Assembly (NCBI GenBank): GCA_016286535.1
Contig: JAEESZ010000007.1
Location: 94,068-158,067 of the forward strand
Origin: Treponema sp.
GTDB lineage: Bacteria; Spirochaetota; Spirochaetia; Treponematales; Treponemataceae
Length of the DNA: 64,000 nucleotides
Direction: 5' to 3'
This document shows positions 32,409 to 41,383 of the stretch, in pieces. Positions within the stretch are counted from its first letter, which is position 1, and every line of letters starts with the position of its first letter. The position numbers and the translations under genes are program-made. The notes beneath the pieces are model-generated. The model was not told the DNA's origin. It did not search any database and was given only the letters and a program-made list of their open reading frames with translations.

Positions 32409-34010
32409 TTAATCCTTATAAGTCATTTCTAACATTGTAATATCATCAAACTGCTGAGCACCGTTTACAAAGCCATCTATATCCTTTCTTACAAGCTCCA
32501 GTACCTGGCGGGAAGAAAGTTCTGTTGTCTTTTTTATAATATTCAAAAGGCGGTCTTCTCCATAAAGCTGATTTTCTCTGTTGCTTGCCTCTGTAACTCC
32601 ATCTGTATAGATAAAAAGTCTGTTGCCTTTCTTAAGGTTGACTGAATGTTTTGTATATTTTATTCCTTCCATTCCGGCAAGCATTAAATCAGGTTTTGTT
32701 TTTAAATATGAAAAATCTCCATCTGCATATAAAAGAGGAGGATTATGTCCTGCATTTGCAAACTCAAATTCTCCGCTCGAAATTGTTAAAATTCCCATCC
32801 AGCAGGTAACAAAAAGTCCAGATTCGTTTCCTTCGCACAAAACAGAATTTATCGAAGTAAAAATCTCTGCAGGAGAAAGACAGTGCATGGCCGCATCTTT
32901 TAATAAGGTTTTTGTAATAACCATAAAGAGGGCTGCAGGAACTCCCTTACCGGAAACATCCCCTACTACCACGGCAAAGTGATCATCATCAATCATATAA
33001 AAATCATAAAAATCGCCGCCAACTTCTTTTGCCGGAGTCATGGAAGCAAAAAGTTCAAGCTCAGGATGATTTTTATATGGAGGAAAAACTCTTGGAAGCA
33101 TTTCTGCCTGAATTTGAGTTGCAACGTTCAGTTCTGCTCCAAGTCTTTCTTTTTCTGCTGTAGCCTGAGTTAAATCGATAATATAGCGGTTCATATCCTC
33201 GCTCATCTTTTCTACAGACTTTGCCAGGGTTCCAATTTCATCCCTGTTCTTTATTTTTTTAAGAATGCCGCTTAACTCTCCGTGATGTTCTGCAAAATGA
33301 GAAGTTTCGTAAGTTATAAAAAGGATTGGTTTTATAAGGCCCATGTAAAGGGTTAAGGTATAAAAGGCAATGAATATTACAGTAAGAACAAGGGCCGCAA
33401 TGAGCATGGAACGCAGGAATTTTTTCTTGTAGGAAGAAATTTCTGTCATAGGTTTTACAATTCCCAGCATGGCCTCTATGCTTCCATCACTTTTTACAAG
33501 AGGATAGCCGATGGTAACGTGACCGCCGCTCCTGTTATATACAATGGATGTATAAGATTCCCCTTTTTCTATAACCTTTTTTATATTGTTTATGTAGGCC
33601 TCGTCTTTATTTTCTAAAGAACTTGAATAGGCAAAAGGAATAGCCTTTCCACCTTCTACAAGAGGATTTACAGTATCAAAAACATATATCCGGGATTTGT
33701 AGTTATCTTCAATTACAGTTACATAAATGTAGGCCAATTCTGCAGTTCTGGTAAGGACATCAAGTCTTTCGTAGGTTTCCTGCCACTGCTGGTCCCTGCC
33801 CTGAAGCAGCCAGGAAGAAAGTTTATCTGCATCGATATAAGAGGCAGCTGTACTTGCCAGCTCCTTTGTGGTTGTGCCGTACATATCGGCCATTTGATTT
33901 TTAAACTGATGGTAGCCCACATAAGTTGTAAGGGCACACATAAGGCCGCCAAAGAGGATGACGACAATTACAAGTTCTATTGCTAAGATTGAGTTTTTTA
34001 TAGTCTTCAT
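32409..34010 (-). CDS. Membrane SpoIIE/RsbU-type PP2C phosphatase with HAMP
   Basis: A 533-residue sensor phosphatase. Two hydrophobic segments (about 8-30 and 197-220) bracket an extracytoplasmic sensing region. A HAMP-like linker (KNRDEIGTLAKSVEKMSEDM) and a short coiled coil follow. The PP2C domain has the metal-binding motifs EVGGDFYDF, GDVSGKGVPAALFM and IYTDGVTEASN. It should dephosphorylate the STAS partner when it senses an external signal. A good GGGGAGAG site precedes the ATG. It shares an operon with tsaD and the deacetylase upstream and with the kinase downstream. Confidence 0.9.
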   Translation of the reverse strand: MKTIKNSILAIELVIVVILFGGLMCALTTYVGYHQFKNQMADMYGTTTKELASTAASYIDADKLSSWLLQGRDQQWQETYERLDVLTRTAELAYIYVTVIEDNYKSRIYVFDTVNPLVEGGKAIPFAYSSSLENKDEAYINNIKKVIEKGESYTSIVYNRSGGHVTIGYPLVKSDGSIEAMLGIVKPMTEISSYKKKFLRSMLIAALVLTVIFIAFYTLTLYMGLIKPILFITYETSHFAEHHGELSGILKKIKNRDEIGTLAKSVEKMSEDMNRYIIDLTQATAEKERLGAELNVATQIQAEMLPRVFPPYKNHPELELFASMTPAKEVGGDFYDFYMIDDDHFAVVVGDVSGKGVPAALFMVITKTLLKDAAMHCLSPAEIFTSINSVLCEGNESGLFVTCWMGILTISSGEFEFANAGHNPPLLYADGDFSYLKTKPDLMLAGMEGIKYTKHSVNLKKGNRLFIYTDGVTEASNRENQLYGEDRLLNIIKKTTELSSRQVLELVRKDIDGFVNGAQQFDDITMLEMTYKD

Positions 34011-34028
34011 AAACTCTCCCCTCTCTTC

Positions 34029-35066
34029 CTATTTTTTATTCTTATGCTGAACCTGTGCCAGACCTCTTTTAAACTGAGGTATTCTTGCATATGTAATTGA
34101 ATCCCAGCCGTCGCGGTCGCCCCTCTGCAAAAAGTGATAGGCAACTCCGGCAATCATTGCACCGTTATCGCCGCAAAGTTTTAATGGAGGGAATATGCAG
34201 TTTAAATCCTTGCGCTCAGAAAGCAGCTGCCTTAAGCGGGAATTGGCCGCAACGCCGCCACCACAAACAACAGTTTTTAATCCGGTATCGTCTGCCGCAA
34301 GCAAAAGTTTTTTTACCAGGGTTTTTACAGCAGTTTCCTGGAAGGCTGCACACATATTTTCTGTAGAATGTTCATAACCTGGCTGCCAGAAAAGGTCACA
34401 CTGATGAATTACCGCAGTTTTTAAGCCGCTGAAAGATACATCATAGCGGTGATCTTTTTCGTCCAGTTTTGGAACCGGGAATCTTGCCGCTTTAGGGTCG
34501 CCTTTTTTAGCAAGATTATCTATGATTACTCCTCCCGGATAACCAAGTCCGTAGAATTTTGCAACCTTGTCAAAAGCTTCCCCTACCGAATCGTCTACTG
34601 TAGTTCCAAGAATCTCTAAATCATCAAAATTATTAACTTTACAGATAATTGAATGTCCGCCGCTTACCAGCAGTCCTAAAAAAGGATACTCAACGCTTGT
34701 TTCCAGCTGGGCCGCATAAAGATGTCCCAGCATATGATTTACTGCAAGAAAAGGCTTTTTTGTGGCCCAGGCCAGAGTTTTTCCAAAAGTAAAACCAACC
34801 ATAAGAGAACCCATAAGGCCCGGTCTGTTTGTTGCGGCAATTGCATCCACCTGGTCCAGTGTAAGATTTGCTTCTGAAAGAGCCTGCCTTACAACCGGCA
34901 GAATCCATTCCGCATGTTTGCGGGAAGCAATTTCCGGAACAACTCCCTTATAAATCTGATGAAAAGGGATTTGTGTTGCTACAACATTACTTAAAATCTT
35001 TTTTCCATCTTCTACAATGGCGCAGGCGGTTTCGTCGCAAGATGATTCAATTCCTAAAACCTTCAT
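34029..35066 (-). CDS. tsaD: tRNA N6-adenosine threonylcarbamoyltransferase
   Basis: A 345-residue TsaD, which makes t6A at position 37 of ANN-decoding tRNAs with TsaB/C/E. The signature GIESSCDETACAI is at the N-terminus, the metal-binding HMLGH motif near residue 110, and LVSGGHS and CGGGVAAN blocks are intact. ATG 35066 follows GAAGGA; a TTG two codons earlier is the alternative. It lies 15 bases after the divergent deacetylase gene. Confidence 0.96.
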   Translation of the reverse strand: MKVLGIESSCDETACAIVEDGKKILSNVVATQIPFHQIYKGVVPEIASRKHAEWILPVVRQALSEANLTLDQVDAIAATNRPGLMGSLMVGFTFGKTLAWATKKPFLAVNHMLGHLYAAQLETSVEYPFLGLLVSGGHSIICKVNNFDDLEILGTTVDDSVGEAFDKVAKFYGLGYPGGVIIDNLAKKGDPKAARFPVPKLDEKDHRYDVSFSGLKTAVIHQCDLFWQPGYEHSTENMCAAFQETAVKTLVKKLLLAADDTGLKTVVCGGGVAANSRLRQLLSERKDLNCIFPPLKLCGDNGAMIAGVAYHFLQRGDRDGWDSITYARIPQFKRGLAQVQHKNKK

Positions 35067-35081
35067 ATTCAATCCTTCAAT

Positions 35082-36239
35082 CTAATACTTTATTGCACAC
35101 TGACTTACAGTTGTAAACTTATATCCTTTTTTAACCAGCTCAGGATATACTTTTTGTAAAAAATCAGGCAGAAAATCTGCTGACCAGATATGACCAATCA
35201 TAATTACATAGCCTTTACTATTTGCAATTGTAAGCCCTTTTTTAAGTTCATTCAAAGCATTTTGTTCTGTTTTTATATTATCCAAAAATATATTTCGTTC
35301 ATAGTAGCCGTAACCCATCTGACTGGCAACATAAGGAACTTTAGTTTCTACGTTTGTTCTGCTGTCTAAAAAGTAGATTCCTTCTTCGCTGGCAAATCTT
35401 AAGACTACAGCCATTTTTTCTGCATCGGCAGTAATAGCAGAACCCTCGTGATTATTAAAACCGGCAACAGGTCCTATCTGACTGATATTTGTAAAAAGCT
35501 GACTGATGATTTCTTCTTCGCTCATGGAAGGAAGAATTGCACCAGGGCCAGGATTAATCTTTAAGTCCACAGACTGCATTGGCTGATGCAGCATTAATTC
35601 ATTGCCTGACTGTCTTACCCTCTTTGCAGACTCTACCGACTTTGCTATTTGCGGTAAAACGGCAACAGTTACAGGGAAAGGAAGGACTAAAAACTTTTCA
35701 AGGTGGTCAAGGTTTTGTCCACCATCATCAAAAACAAAAACCAGTTTTGCAGTATTCTGAGCCTGAGGAAAATTAAAATCTGGGATAAGGGGCTGAGTCT
35801 GACCGGCAGAAGATGATTTCTTTTCCTGGGCTGAACTATTATTTTCCGGGGCCTTAATTGTTTTTTCAGGGGCCTGGGTTACTTTTTCACTGGCAGAAGT
35901 TTTCTTTTCCGTAGCTGCAGGCTTTTTTTCTGCAGCCGGAGACTTCTTTTCAGCTGCAGCTTTTTTATTTTCCGGGGCGGCCACAGCCGGCTTATTTTCC
36001 CTGGCAGAAGCTTTTTCCCCAGCTGTAGAAGGGCCTTCCGACGTTACCTGGCCCCCGTTATTTACTCCCGCAGGTGATTTTGCAATTATATCTGACAATA
36101 AATATAGAAGAATTAAAAAAGAAATTGCCAGGGCACAATACACAAGAAGCTTGTATAAAGGAATCTGTTTTTTTGAAGATTTTCTGGAACTTTTTCTGAG
36201 CTTTGATTTTTTTGGAGTAACTTTGCGTTTTTGAGCCAT
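35082..36239 (-). CDS. Divergent polysaccharide deacetylase with Lys/Ala/Pro/Glu linker
   Basis: About 385 residues. The N-terminus is a very basic cytoplasmic stretch, then a membrane segment (YKLLVYCALAISFLILLYLL). A low-complexity linker of about 90 residues with recurring AEKK, TEKK and APEN units should span the periplasm. The catalytic domain belongs to the divergent polysaccharide deacetylase family (PF04748), with FVFDDGGQ, LMLHQPMQ, NNHEGS and FLDSRT. The domain may act on envelope glycans; its enzymatic activity is not established in the family. Start is ATG 36239 or ATG 36248 (three extra residues); neither has a clear site. It is the first gene of the operon with tsaD and the switch phosphatase. 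Confidence 0.85.
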   Translation of the reverse strand: MAQKRKVTPKKSKLRKSSRKSSKKQIPLYKLLVYCALAISFLILLYLLSDIIAKSPAGVNNGGQVTSEGPSTAGEKASARENKPAVAAPENKKAAAEKKSPAAEKKPAATEKKTSASEKVTQAPEKTIKAPENNSSAQEKKSSSAGQTQPLIPDFNFPQAQNTAKLVFVFDDGGQNLDHLEKFLVLPFPVTVAVLPQIAKSVESAKRVRQSGNELMLHQPMQSVDLKINPGPGAILPSMSEEEIISQLFTNISQIGPVAGFNNHEGSAITADAEKMAVVLRFASEEGIYFLDSRTNVETKVPYVASQMGYGYYERNIFLDNIKTEQNALNELKKGLTIANSKGYVIMIGHIWSADFLPDFLQKVYPELVKKGYKFTTVSQCAIKY

Positions 36240-36261
36240 CCTGCACATTTTATGCTTTTCT

Positions 36262-36290
36262 TTGACATATTTCAATAAATTTAATATTCT
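36262..36290 (+). promoter_or_regulatory. Sigma-70 type promoter of thrH
   Basis: A perfect TTGACA (36262-36267) and TATTCT (36285-36290) with a 17-base spacer. Transcription would start near 36297, leaving a leader of about 13 bases with AAGAGG. Confidence 0.8.
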
Positions 36291-36309
36291 AGATTTAAGA
36301 GGTTTAAAT

Positions 36310-36915
36310 ATGTACATTACTTGTCTTGACTTGGAAGGAGTTCTTGTTCCAGAAATCTGGATTGCTTTTGCCGATGCTGTTGGTATTCCTGAATTACGCC
36401 GCACAACCCGCGACGAACCTGATTATGATAAATTAATGAAATACCGTATTAATATTCTTAAAGAACATAATCTTGGACTTAAAGAAATTCAGGAAACAAT
36501 TAAAAAGATTGAACCTTTACCAGGGGCAAAACAGTTTTTAGACAAACTTCGTGCAAAAGGACAGGTTATTATTATTTCTGATACCTTCAGCCAGTTTGCA
36601 GCACCACTTATGGAAAAACTTGGCTGGCCTACAATATTCTGTAACGAACTTATTGTTTCTGATTCCGGCGAAATTACAGGCTATAAAATGCGCTGCGAAA
36701 AGAGCAAATTAACAACTGTAAAAGCTTTACAGTCAATCGGCTTTGAAACAATTGCCAGCGGAGATTCTTTTAATGATTTAGGTATGATTCAGGCTTCTAA
36801 AGCAGGTTTCTTATTCCGTTCTACAGAAAAAATCATCAAAGAATACCCACAATATCCTGCATTTACAGAATATAACGAACTATTTGACGCAATTCAAAAA
36901 ATAGTGGAAAATTAA
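36310..36915 (+). CDS. thrH: Phosphoserine phosphatase / homoserine phosphotransferase
   Basis: A 201-residue HAD-family enzyme. The N-terminal signature CLDLEGVLVPEIW, where DLE replaces the usual DxD, is typical of ThrH. The second HAD motif (IISDTFSQF) and third (ASGDSFNDLGM) are intact. It should dephosphorylate phosphoserine in serine synthesis and transfer phosphate to homoserine. ATG 36310 follows AAGAGG; an earlier in-frame start would begin inside the promoter. An intrinsic terminator follows 15 bases after the stop. Confidence 0.93.
   Translation: MYITCLDLEGVLVPEIWIAFADAVGIPELRRTTRDEPDYDKLMKYRINILKEHNLGLKEIQETIKKIEPLPGAKQFLDKLRAKGQVIIISDTFSQFAAPLMEKLGWPTIFCNELIVSDSGEITGYKMRCEKSKLTTVKALQSIGFETIASGDSFNDLGMIQASKAGFLFRSTEKIIKEYPQYPAFTEYNELFDAIQKIVEN
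36884..36912 (+). promoter_or_regulatory. Possible promoter of the outer-membrane barrel gene, inside thrH
   Basis: TTGACG (36884-36889) and GAAAAT (36907-36912) with 17 bases between. It lies in the last codons of thrH, upstream of the terminator. The -10 is poor. Confidence 0.35.
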
Positions 36916-36930
36916 AGATGATGTATTAAG

Positions 36931-36957
36931 GTCTGCCGTCTGGCAGACAATCTTTTT
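36931..36957 (+). terminator. Intrinsic terminator directly ahead of the barrel gene
   Basis: GTCTGCC pairs with GGCAGAC around GTCT, followed by AATCTTTTTT. It ends thrH but stands only a few bases before the ribosome site (AGGAG) of the next gene. Any transcript of that gene made upstream must read through it, so it may act as an attenuator. Confidence 0.82.
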
Positions 36958-36975
36958 TCAACAGGAGATTAAACT

Positions 36976-37674
36976 ATGAAAAAACTTATTGCATTAGCAG
37001 TTGCAGCAGCAACAATGGTAAGTGCAGCATTTGCACTTGATTTAGAAGCTGGTGGACGATTCTTTTTAGGAACAAATCTTGGAAGCTCAACTTTAGGAGA
37101 AGTAGGTAATGATGTTACTGATGAATCTGTAAAAGATGCATTAAAGAAAATCAATCTTGACTCTCAATTAGACTATGGTTTTGGTGCCTATGTAAACTTT
37201 GCTCTTTTTGGCGGCCTTGGAGTACAGGGAGAAGCAAACCTTACAAAGGGTACAGCTACAATAAATGGATTAGCAACAGGCCAGACAGCTTCTGACTATG
37301 AAGTTTGGACTTTAGATTTACCTGTAATGCTCTGGGCAAACTTTGACCTCTGGCGCTTTACTATTGGTGGTGGTGTTGGTGTAAACTTCTCTATGGATTT
37401 ACAGCCTGGAAGTCTTAAAGAGCTTTATGCTGAGTCGTTAGCAAATGCAAAAGACAATGCCTTCCGCATGGGGCTTGCAGTTGGTTTAGATGCCAAATTC
37501 TACTTTACAAAACACCTTGGCCTTGTAGCTTCCGGCCGTTACATTATGGACTTCAACAAGAAGGAAGTTCCTCTCAACGTAAATGGTGTTGATACAGGTG
37601 CAAAATATCCAACACTTGAATTCACCCGCCGTTCACTCTATGGTGGACTCGCCTTAGAATTTAAGTTCTTCTAA
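36976..37674 (+). CDS. Outer-membrane beta-barrel protein
   Basis: A 232-residue exported protein (signal peptide ending VSAAFA). The mature part has alternating strands (for example LWRFTIGGGVGVNFSMDL and LYGGLALEFKFF) and ends in Phe, as outer-membrane barrels do. This suggests an eight-stranded barrel of unknown cargo. The ribosome site is AGGAG. It has either a promoter in the end of thrH or reads through the terminator in front of it. A bidirectional terminator follows. Confidence 0.78.
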   Translation: MKKLIALAVAAATMVSAAFALDLEAGGRFFLGTNLGSSTLGEVGNDVTDESVKDALKKINLDSQLDYGFGAYVNFALFGGLGVQGEANLTKGTATINGLATGQTASDYEVWTLDLPVMLWANFDLWRFTIGGGVGVNFSMDLQPGSLKELYAESLANAKDNAFRMGLAVGLDAKFYFTKHLGLVASGRYIMDFNKKEVPLNVNGVDTGAKYPTLEFTRRSLYGGLALEFKFF

Positions 37675-37722
37675 TTAATGCAGAATTCCTGCCTTAGCTT
37701 AATTAGTATAGAGCAGGAGCAT

Positions 37723-37780
37723 AAAAAAGCCCGGCCACGTCTGACACATTTGTGCAGCACAAAGCCGGGTTTTCTTTTTT
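37723..37780. terminator. Bidirectional intrinsic terminator
   Basis: AAAAGCCCGGC pairs with GCCGGGTTTT (one bulge), with A on one side and T on the other, so it works for both the barrel gene and the leftward operon that ends at 37832. The loop of about 28 bases contains a small inner hairpin (TTTGTG/CACAAA). Confidence 0.85.
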
Positions 37781-37831
37781 AACGGGCCCTACAGTCTTTC
37801 GCCAGGCCCCAGGTATTCTTCTGCCCGGATA

Positions 37832-38677
37832 TTATTCTTTTTCCCAGGCGTCAATAAATTCAATCATAAACTGCTGAACATTGTTAAAGTATTTCTTCTG
37901 AAAATTGCAGGCGGGCACGCCAATGTATCTGAAGTGCCAGCTTTCCCAGCGGTAGCCGGTTACATCTTCATACATTTTTGGAAAGCTCAAACTCCAGCCA
38001 TAGTCTGATGCATTTTTATAAACCCACTGACCGGCCTTTGTCTGATCAAAGGCATCATCAACAGGAGCAAAGTCTAAAGCCATTCCCAGCTGGTGCTGAC
38101 TTGTTCCCGGTCTGGCACTTTCCCTTTCTGCCTCTTCAAGTCCATCAACCTTTACCCAGTAATTAAAAAGATTATACTGATAGTCATAAGACCTGTATGT
38201 TGAACTGATAGTAAGAGTAACGCCATCAGCCTTTGCAGCAGCTCCCAGCCGGTTTAAGGCATCAAAAGCTTCCGGTCTGAGACTCAAATTATCTTTATTC
38301 ACCAGATAGTTATCGTTATCTTCAAGGTGGATTAAAGAAGCAGGAACATATTCTTTTCCTACATTATGGGTTTTATCTATAAGATAAAAAGGACTTAAAT
38401 CATCTTTAGAAAAAGAAACCCTGCTTTGAAGAACTTCTTTAAGGTCCTGCAGGAACTCTTCTTTATTCAGAATCTGAACATCAGCCTTAAATCTTCCGCT
38501 CATCTTCATAAGAACTGAATCAAGCTTTTTTATTTCCGGATTTTCTTCTTTTATCTGCATACTTTCTTCTGCTTTTACCGCAGGAAGGTCCCCTTTATTC
38601 TTTGCACAGGCCATAAAAGACAAAGACAATAAGGTCAGGGCAAAAATCAGACTTTTTTTATTCTTTCTTAACATCAT
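37832..38677 (-). CDS. VanY-type D,D-carboxypeptidase lipoprotein (M15B)
   Basis: About 281 residues, lipidated (FMAC lipobox), so anchored to a membrane. The M15B zinc-peptidase motifs are TYRSYDYQ, then SQHQLGMALDF, and ESWHFRY near the C-terminus. It should trim the terminal D-Ala from peptidoglycan peptides. The start (ATG 38677 or 38674) lies in the tail of the aminopeptidase gene, with TGGAGT upstream. It is the last gene of the long leftward operon. Confidence 0.88.
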   Translation of the reverse strand: MMLRKNKKSLIFALTLLSLSFMACAKNKGDLPAVKAEESMQIKEENPEIKKLDSVLMKMSGRFKADVQILNKEEFLQDLKEVLQSRVSFSKDDLSPFYLIDKTHNVGKEYVPASLIHLEDNDNYLVNKDNLSLRPEAFDALNRLGAAAKADGVTLTISSTYRSYDYQYNLFNYWVKVDGLEEAERESARPGTSQHQLGMALDFAPVDDAFDQTKAGQWVYKNASDYGWSLSFPKMYEDVTGYRWESWHFRYIGVPACNFQKKYFNNVQQFMIEFIDAWEKE

Positions 38678-39785
38678 CCTGAATAACTCCATCTTTTAAA
38701 ATTTCAAGGCTGCTGCCGTCCATGTAAGTTATAGTGATTGTAGGACTTCTTACAACACCATCCAGGTGGATTAAGGCAGGAGCATCATTATCATAGTTTT
38801 CTCCAATTGCAAAATGACAGGTATTAAAGGCTTTTTCGTCTTCCAGCATATTTCCTGTAATAGTTGCGGCAGGATTCAAACCAATTCCAAGTTCACCAAT
38901 ATTTCTTGCATTTCTTTTATAAATGGAAGCCTGACCTTCCGGCAGCTTCTTTTCTTTTTCCAGAAGGAAAGGTCTTGCTTCTGCTTCTGTAATGGTTTTT
39001 AAAAGTCTTTTAGCCTCTGCGCCACCCTTAATATCTGTTACAAATCCATTTTCTACCTTACAGCTTATAGGAGTTTCAAGAATAGAATCTCCGTCAGAAA
39101 AAGTCATGGAACCGTCATAAACAATAAGACCTTCAGTTTTACCAACCACAGGACTTATAAAAACTTCGCCGGCAGGAATATTTCCGCCGCTTCCTGGTTT
39201 AGAAAAATCACCATCATCAAAAAGGAGTTTACGGCCTTCAACATTTATAGTCAAATCTGTTCCACCGGGAGCTGTAATATGTACACTTGCGGCATTTGTA
39301 AACTTCTGGTCAAGTTTCTTACATCTTGCCTGCAAAAGTTCATAATCAATGGCAGCAGTACGGTTCATCATATCTACTGTAATTCCAGGAGTCCAGGCAC
39401 CCCTCATAGTCTTTTTGCCATCCATCAAATAGTCAAAAATGTGGGTATAAGTCTGTCCATCCTCTGTCTTGTAAGGATTTGCCTGAGCTTCAGGATCTTT
39501 GCCAAGCTTAATATTCGAAATTGAAAAACAGATATCCGGATTAGACTTTATTGCGGCAAGAACCTCGGGCGTAGCGTTATCAAAGCTTGTACGGTCAGGC
39601 TGAAAAACCAGTGTACTAACAGCCCCTTCTTCGCAGGAAGCCCTGAATAAATCCTGGGCAATTTCTGAAGTAGCAGGATTCGCAATAATAAGAACCCTCT
39701 CTCCTTTTTTTACTTTTACAACATCCTGCAAAACAATCTGTGCAGGACTTCTGTCTTTTTTGTTTATAATTTTATCTATCAGCAT
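38658..39785 (-). CDS. M29-like aminopeptidase
   Basis: A 375-residue protein that resembles the AmpS/M29 metallo-aminopeptidase family. It carries NIPAGEVFISP, NTCHFAIGENY and LIHLDGVV blocks with the metal-ligand Glu, His and Asp residues. It should remove N-terminal residues from peptides in the cytoplasm. It overlaps the carboxypeptidase gene by about 20 bases and follows rsmG by 22. The assignment rests on motif memory, so moderate. Confidence 0.72.
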   Translation of the reverse strand: MLIDKIINKKDRSPAQIVLQDVVKVKKGERVLIIANPATSEIAQDLFRASCEEGAVSTLVFQPDRTSFDNATPEVLAAIKSNPDICFSISNIKLGKDPEAQANPYKTEDGQTYTHIFDYLMDGKKTMRGAWTPGITVDMMNRTAAIDYELLQARCKKLDQKFTNAASVHITAPGGTDLTINVEGRKLLFDDGDFSKPGSGGNIPAGEVFISPVVGKTEGLIVYDGSMTFSDGDSILETPISCKVENGFVTDIKGGAEAKRLLKTITEAEARPFLLEKEKKLPEGQASIYKRNARNIGELGIGLNPAATITGNMLEDEKAFNTCHFAIGENYDNDAPALIHLDGVVRSPTITITYMDGSSLEILKDGVIQDDVKKE

Positions 39786-39807
39786 TTTATTACTCCCATT
39801 TTTATAA

Positions 39808-40461
39808 TCAGGACTTTGTAATCAGAACAAGATTTCTTTCTTTGTCTTCAAGTCCCGGAACATATAATTTTTCTATCTGATAATTACCGGCAAGATCTTT
39901 TATTCCTTCCATTTCCTCTTTTATGCTTTCTTCCTTTGCCTTGTAGGCGGCAAGAATTCCATCCTTCTTTGTTATGCGTAAAAGAGTTTTTGTCATTTTC
40001 TGATCCAGCGGTCTGAAGGCTCTGAAAACTACAAGATTAAAGGAATTATCCGGTATTTTTTCTGCTTCTGAGTTGATAACTTCTACATTTTTAAGGCCTA
40101 AAATTGCGGCACAGTTTTCCAGAAAAGCACAGCGCTTTGCCATTCTTTCTACCAGCCTGAACTTAACCTGAGGAAAAGCGGCGGCCAGCGGGATTCCCGG
40201 TAAACCACCTCCGGAACCAATATCTGCGGCCAGAAAGGAATCATCAGCTTTTTCTACCAGGCCGGAAATAGTTTTATACGTAGAAAGGGAATCTAATATA
40301 TGATTTGTAACCAGTTCATCGTGGTTAGAAGTGTTGGTCAAATTATAGGCCGAATTAAAAAGAATCAGCTCTTTTATGTAAGCTTCCATTTTAGGCGCAA
40401 TAACTTCTATTTCAGCCTTTGAAATTCCGCATTTTTCTAAGCCACTTTCCAAAAGAGTCAT
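39808..40461 (-). CDS. rsmG: 16S rRNA guanine-N7 methyltransferase (G527)
   Basis: A 217-residue methyltransferase with the RsmG signature NLTN...HILDSL and the SAM-binding DIGSGGGLPGIPLA, followed by VERMAKRCAFLE. It should form m7G527 in 16S rRNA. It lies 28 bases after the exported protein at 40490. Confidence 0.95.
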   Translation of the reverse strand: MTLLESGLEKCGISKAEIEVIAPKMEAYIKELILFNSAYNLTNTSNHDELVTNHILDSLSTYKTISGLVEKADDSFLAADIGSGGGLPGIPLAAAFPQVKFRLVERMAKRCAFLENCAAILGLKNVEVINSEAEKIPDNSFNLVVFRAFRPLDQKMTKTLLRITKKDGILAAYKAKEESIKEEMEGIKDLAGNYQIEKLYVPGLEDKERNLVLITKS

Positions 40462-40489
40462 ATTTACTTTACCTCAATTAAGTTTTGAT

Positions 40490-41383
40490 TTATTGATCTA
40501 TATCCAGCAGTAAATCTACATTCAGGTTAGCATCAGCATTCTTTAACACAACAAGATTTCCTGTTTTTTCTGCTGTAAGGTTTTCAATGTTTGATATTCT
40601 GTAAATAAAAGAATTCTCGTTTAAGTAATCCTGAACAAGATTTGGCTCCACCTGGTAAACTGTAGAAAAACCACTGTTCTTAATTGTCTTAAACAAAAGA
40701 TAAAAAGTCTCTGTTCTTGGCCTTCCACTAACAAAATATCTTCTGTCTGCAGTCAGTAAAAAACTGCCGTCATCTTCCAGTTTGCTGAAGAATACTGTAG
40801 AAAGAGAATCTGCAATATTATAACCGTTTACCCTGAAGCGCAGAATCTGAGGCTGGCGGCTTTTAAAAGTCTGAGAATCGGTCTGGGCATCCTTTAAGGC
40901 CAGGGTCTGAGACTGACTGGAAAGATTTGTTTTTTCCTTTAATTCTTCAAGGCTTTTTATAATCTGCTCAAGCATTGCATTTTCGGAAGAAGAAGCAAGT
41001 TTTTTATTTACGTTGTTAAGAGAAGAAATATTGTCGAACAAACCTGAATTGTAAAGAGAGGTAATGTCCATTGCAGAAAGATATGAATTATTTGAATTAA
41101 GAGCTGTAAGTAAATCTTCTGTATCGTCTTCATTTATCTTTGCTGCGGTGCTTTCTTTACTTTCTTCGCTTTTTGTTTCAGTTTTGTTACTGCCGGGTGC
41201 TGCAGGACTTACCGGAAAATTAGGCTTGTAAAAATCACTTCCAATAGTTGGCATGGAAGGCATTTGTGGCATTGTCGGCATTTGAATAGGCGTAATGCTC
41301 TGGGCAAAAGAGCTTCCATAAAGCATAAAAAAGGCAGCAAAAAGAGAAATGTTTTTTCTGCAGATTTTTTTACATACTTGCAA
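40490..41383 (-). CDS. Exported protein with Met-Pro-rich N-terminus, unknown function
   Basis: About 297 residues. I place the start at TTG 41383, because GTGGAGG stands six bases before it and the product then begins with a good signal peptide ending GSSFAQ. An in-frame ATG at 41398 would lie inside that site. The mature N-terminus is a proline/methionine repeat (MPTMPQMPSMPTIG), then a Ser/Asn-rich acidic stretch. The C-terminal 140 residues are mixed alpha/beta and unassigned. It overlaps the metallopeptidase-like gene by 14 bases. Function unknown. Confidence 0.65.
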   Translation of the reverse strand: MQVCKKICRKNISLFAAFFMLYGSSFAQSITPIQMPTMPQMPSMPTIGSDFYKPNFPVSPAAPGSNKTETKSEESKESTAAKINEDDTEDLLTALNSNNSYLSAMDITSLYNSGLFDNISSLNNVNKKLASSSENAMLEQIIKSLEELKEKTNLSSQSQTLALKDAQTDSQTFKSRQPQILRFRVNGYNIADSLSTVFFSKLEDDGSFLLTADRRYFVSGRPRTETFYLLFKTIKNSGFSTVYQVEPNLVQDYLNENSFIYRISNIENLTAEKTGNLVVLKNADANLNVDLLLDIDQ

